In this document: positions 12,977-13,078 of the stretch, piece by piece | Position numbering within the stretch: the stretch's first letter is position 1 | Layout of the letters: every line of letters begins with the position of its first letter | DNA from: Bacteroidales bacterium | GTDB taxonomy: Bacteria; Bacteroidota; Bacteroidia; Bacteroidales; Muribaculaceae | Direction of reading: 5' to 3' | Assembly: GCA_004557195.1 (NCBI GenBank) | Contig: SFER01000044.1 | Span: 1-13,078, forward strand | DNA: 13,078 nucleotides | Notes under the pieces: model-generated | What the model was told of the DNA's origin: nothing | The model's input: only the letters and a program-made list of their open reading frames with translations | Database searches by the model: none | Translations under genes and position numbers: made by a program

Positions 12977-13078
12977 CATCACTTTCGCTCAACGAAAATT
13001 TAATTCTTCCGAAAGCGAGATTTTGAGGACATTGACATGATTGCAATAGAATGTAGTACAAGACAGAGCGAGAGGAAA
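12977..13078 (+). promoter_or_regulatory. Probable 5' leader of an rRNA operon, cut by the window end
   Basis: After P2 there is no open frame with a convincing start. The sequence holds an inverted repeat, CTTTCG (12982-12987) with CGAAAG (13010-13015). Then come GACATTGACATGATTG (13028-13043) and TAGTACAAGA (13054-13063), which resemble the conserved leader segments I associate with Bacteroidales 16S rRNA operons. The 16S gene itself is not reached. It could instead be another stable RNA leader such as a tRNA operon. Recognition is from memory. Confidence 0.5.

Larger units (their letters stand above)
12585..13078. other. 494-base non-coding region between the amidase gene and a probable rRNA operon
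   Basis: The region holds a minus-strand promoter candidate (12607-12638), a phased A-tract array (12754-12809), repeats around 12801-12836, two plus-strand promoters (12821-12851 and 12945-12976) and a stable-RNA-like leader (12977 onward). I see nothing identifiable at 12640-12750. A 72-codon open frame at 12822-13040 begins inside the first promoter and does not look like a gene. Confidence 0.7.

Noticed and set aside
12822..13040. 72-codon open frame in the region before the probable rRNA operon
   Set aside because: It starts inside promoter P1, covers promoter P2 and the leader, and encodes nothing recognisable.

Overview
The window is a chromosomal segment from a member of the Bacteroidota, most likely order Bacteroidales. 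The ribosomal proteins are of Bacteroidetes type: zinc-free uS14, uS4 and bL36, and a long acidic tail on bL17. Start codons are preceded by A/T-rich stretches rather than Shine-Dalgarno motifs. Several intergenic regions carry the Bacteroidetes promoter form TTTG-N19/20-TAnnTTTG. A family-level guess such as Muribaculaceae would be weak from sequence alone.

Positions 1-9908 (+ strand) hold the distal S10 / spc / alpha ribosomal protein cluster: rpsQ (5'-truncated), rplN, rplX, rplE, rpsN, rpsH, rplF, rplR, rpsE, rpmD, rplO, secY, map, infA, rpmJ, rpsM, rpsK, rpsD, rpoA, rplQ. Most genes lie 2-20 bases apart or overlap, so they are probably co-transcribed. Three gaps stand out. The rpsN-rpsH gap (76 bases) holds a bulged hairpin. 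The rpmJ-rpsM gap (36 bases) holds a promoter-like TATCTTTG. The rpsK-rpsD gap (144 bases) holds a two-tier stem that may be an autoregulatory leader for uS4. The cluster supplies parts of both ribosomal subunits, the SecY translocon channel, methionine aminopeptidase, IF-1 and the RNA polymerase alpha subunit. It ends at a strong hairpin terminator that is symmetrical enough to serve both strands.

Positions 9984-12584 (- strand) hold a convergent two-gene unit. A secreted DUF1460 (NlpC/P60-type) amidase comes first, followed 36 bases later by a secreted MalS-like GH13 protein. The GH13 protein has lost most of the catalytic signature of its family and may be a pseudoenzyme.

Positions 12585-13078 are non-coding. 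Next to a minus-strand promoter for the amidase unit there is, on the plus strand, a run of A-tracts at about 10-base spacing, a repeated GTTTAAAAAC element around a 14-base palindrome, and two tandem consensus promoters. The last 100 bases resemble the 5' leader of a Bacteroidales rRNA operon, whose 16S gene would begin beyond the window. I see no mobile element, CRISPR array or tRNA gene.
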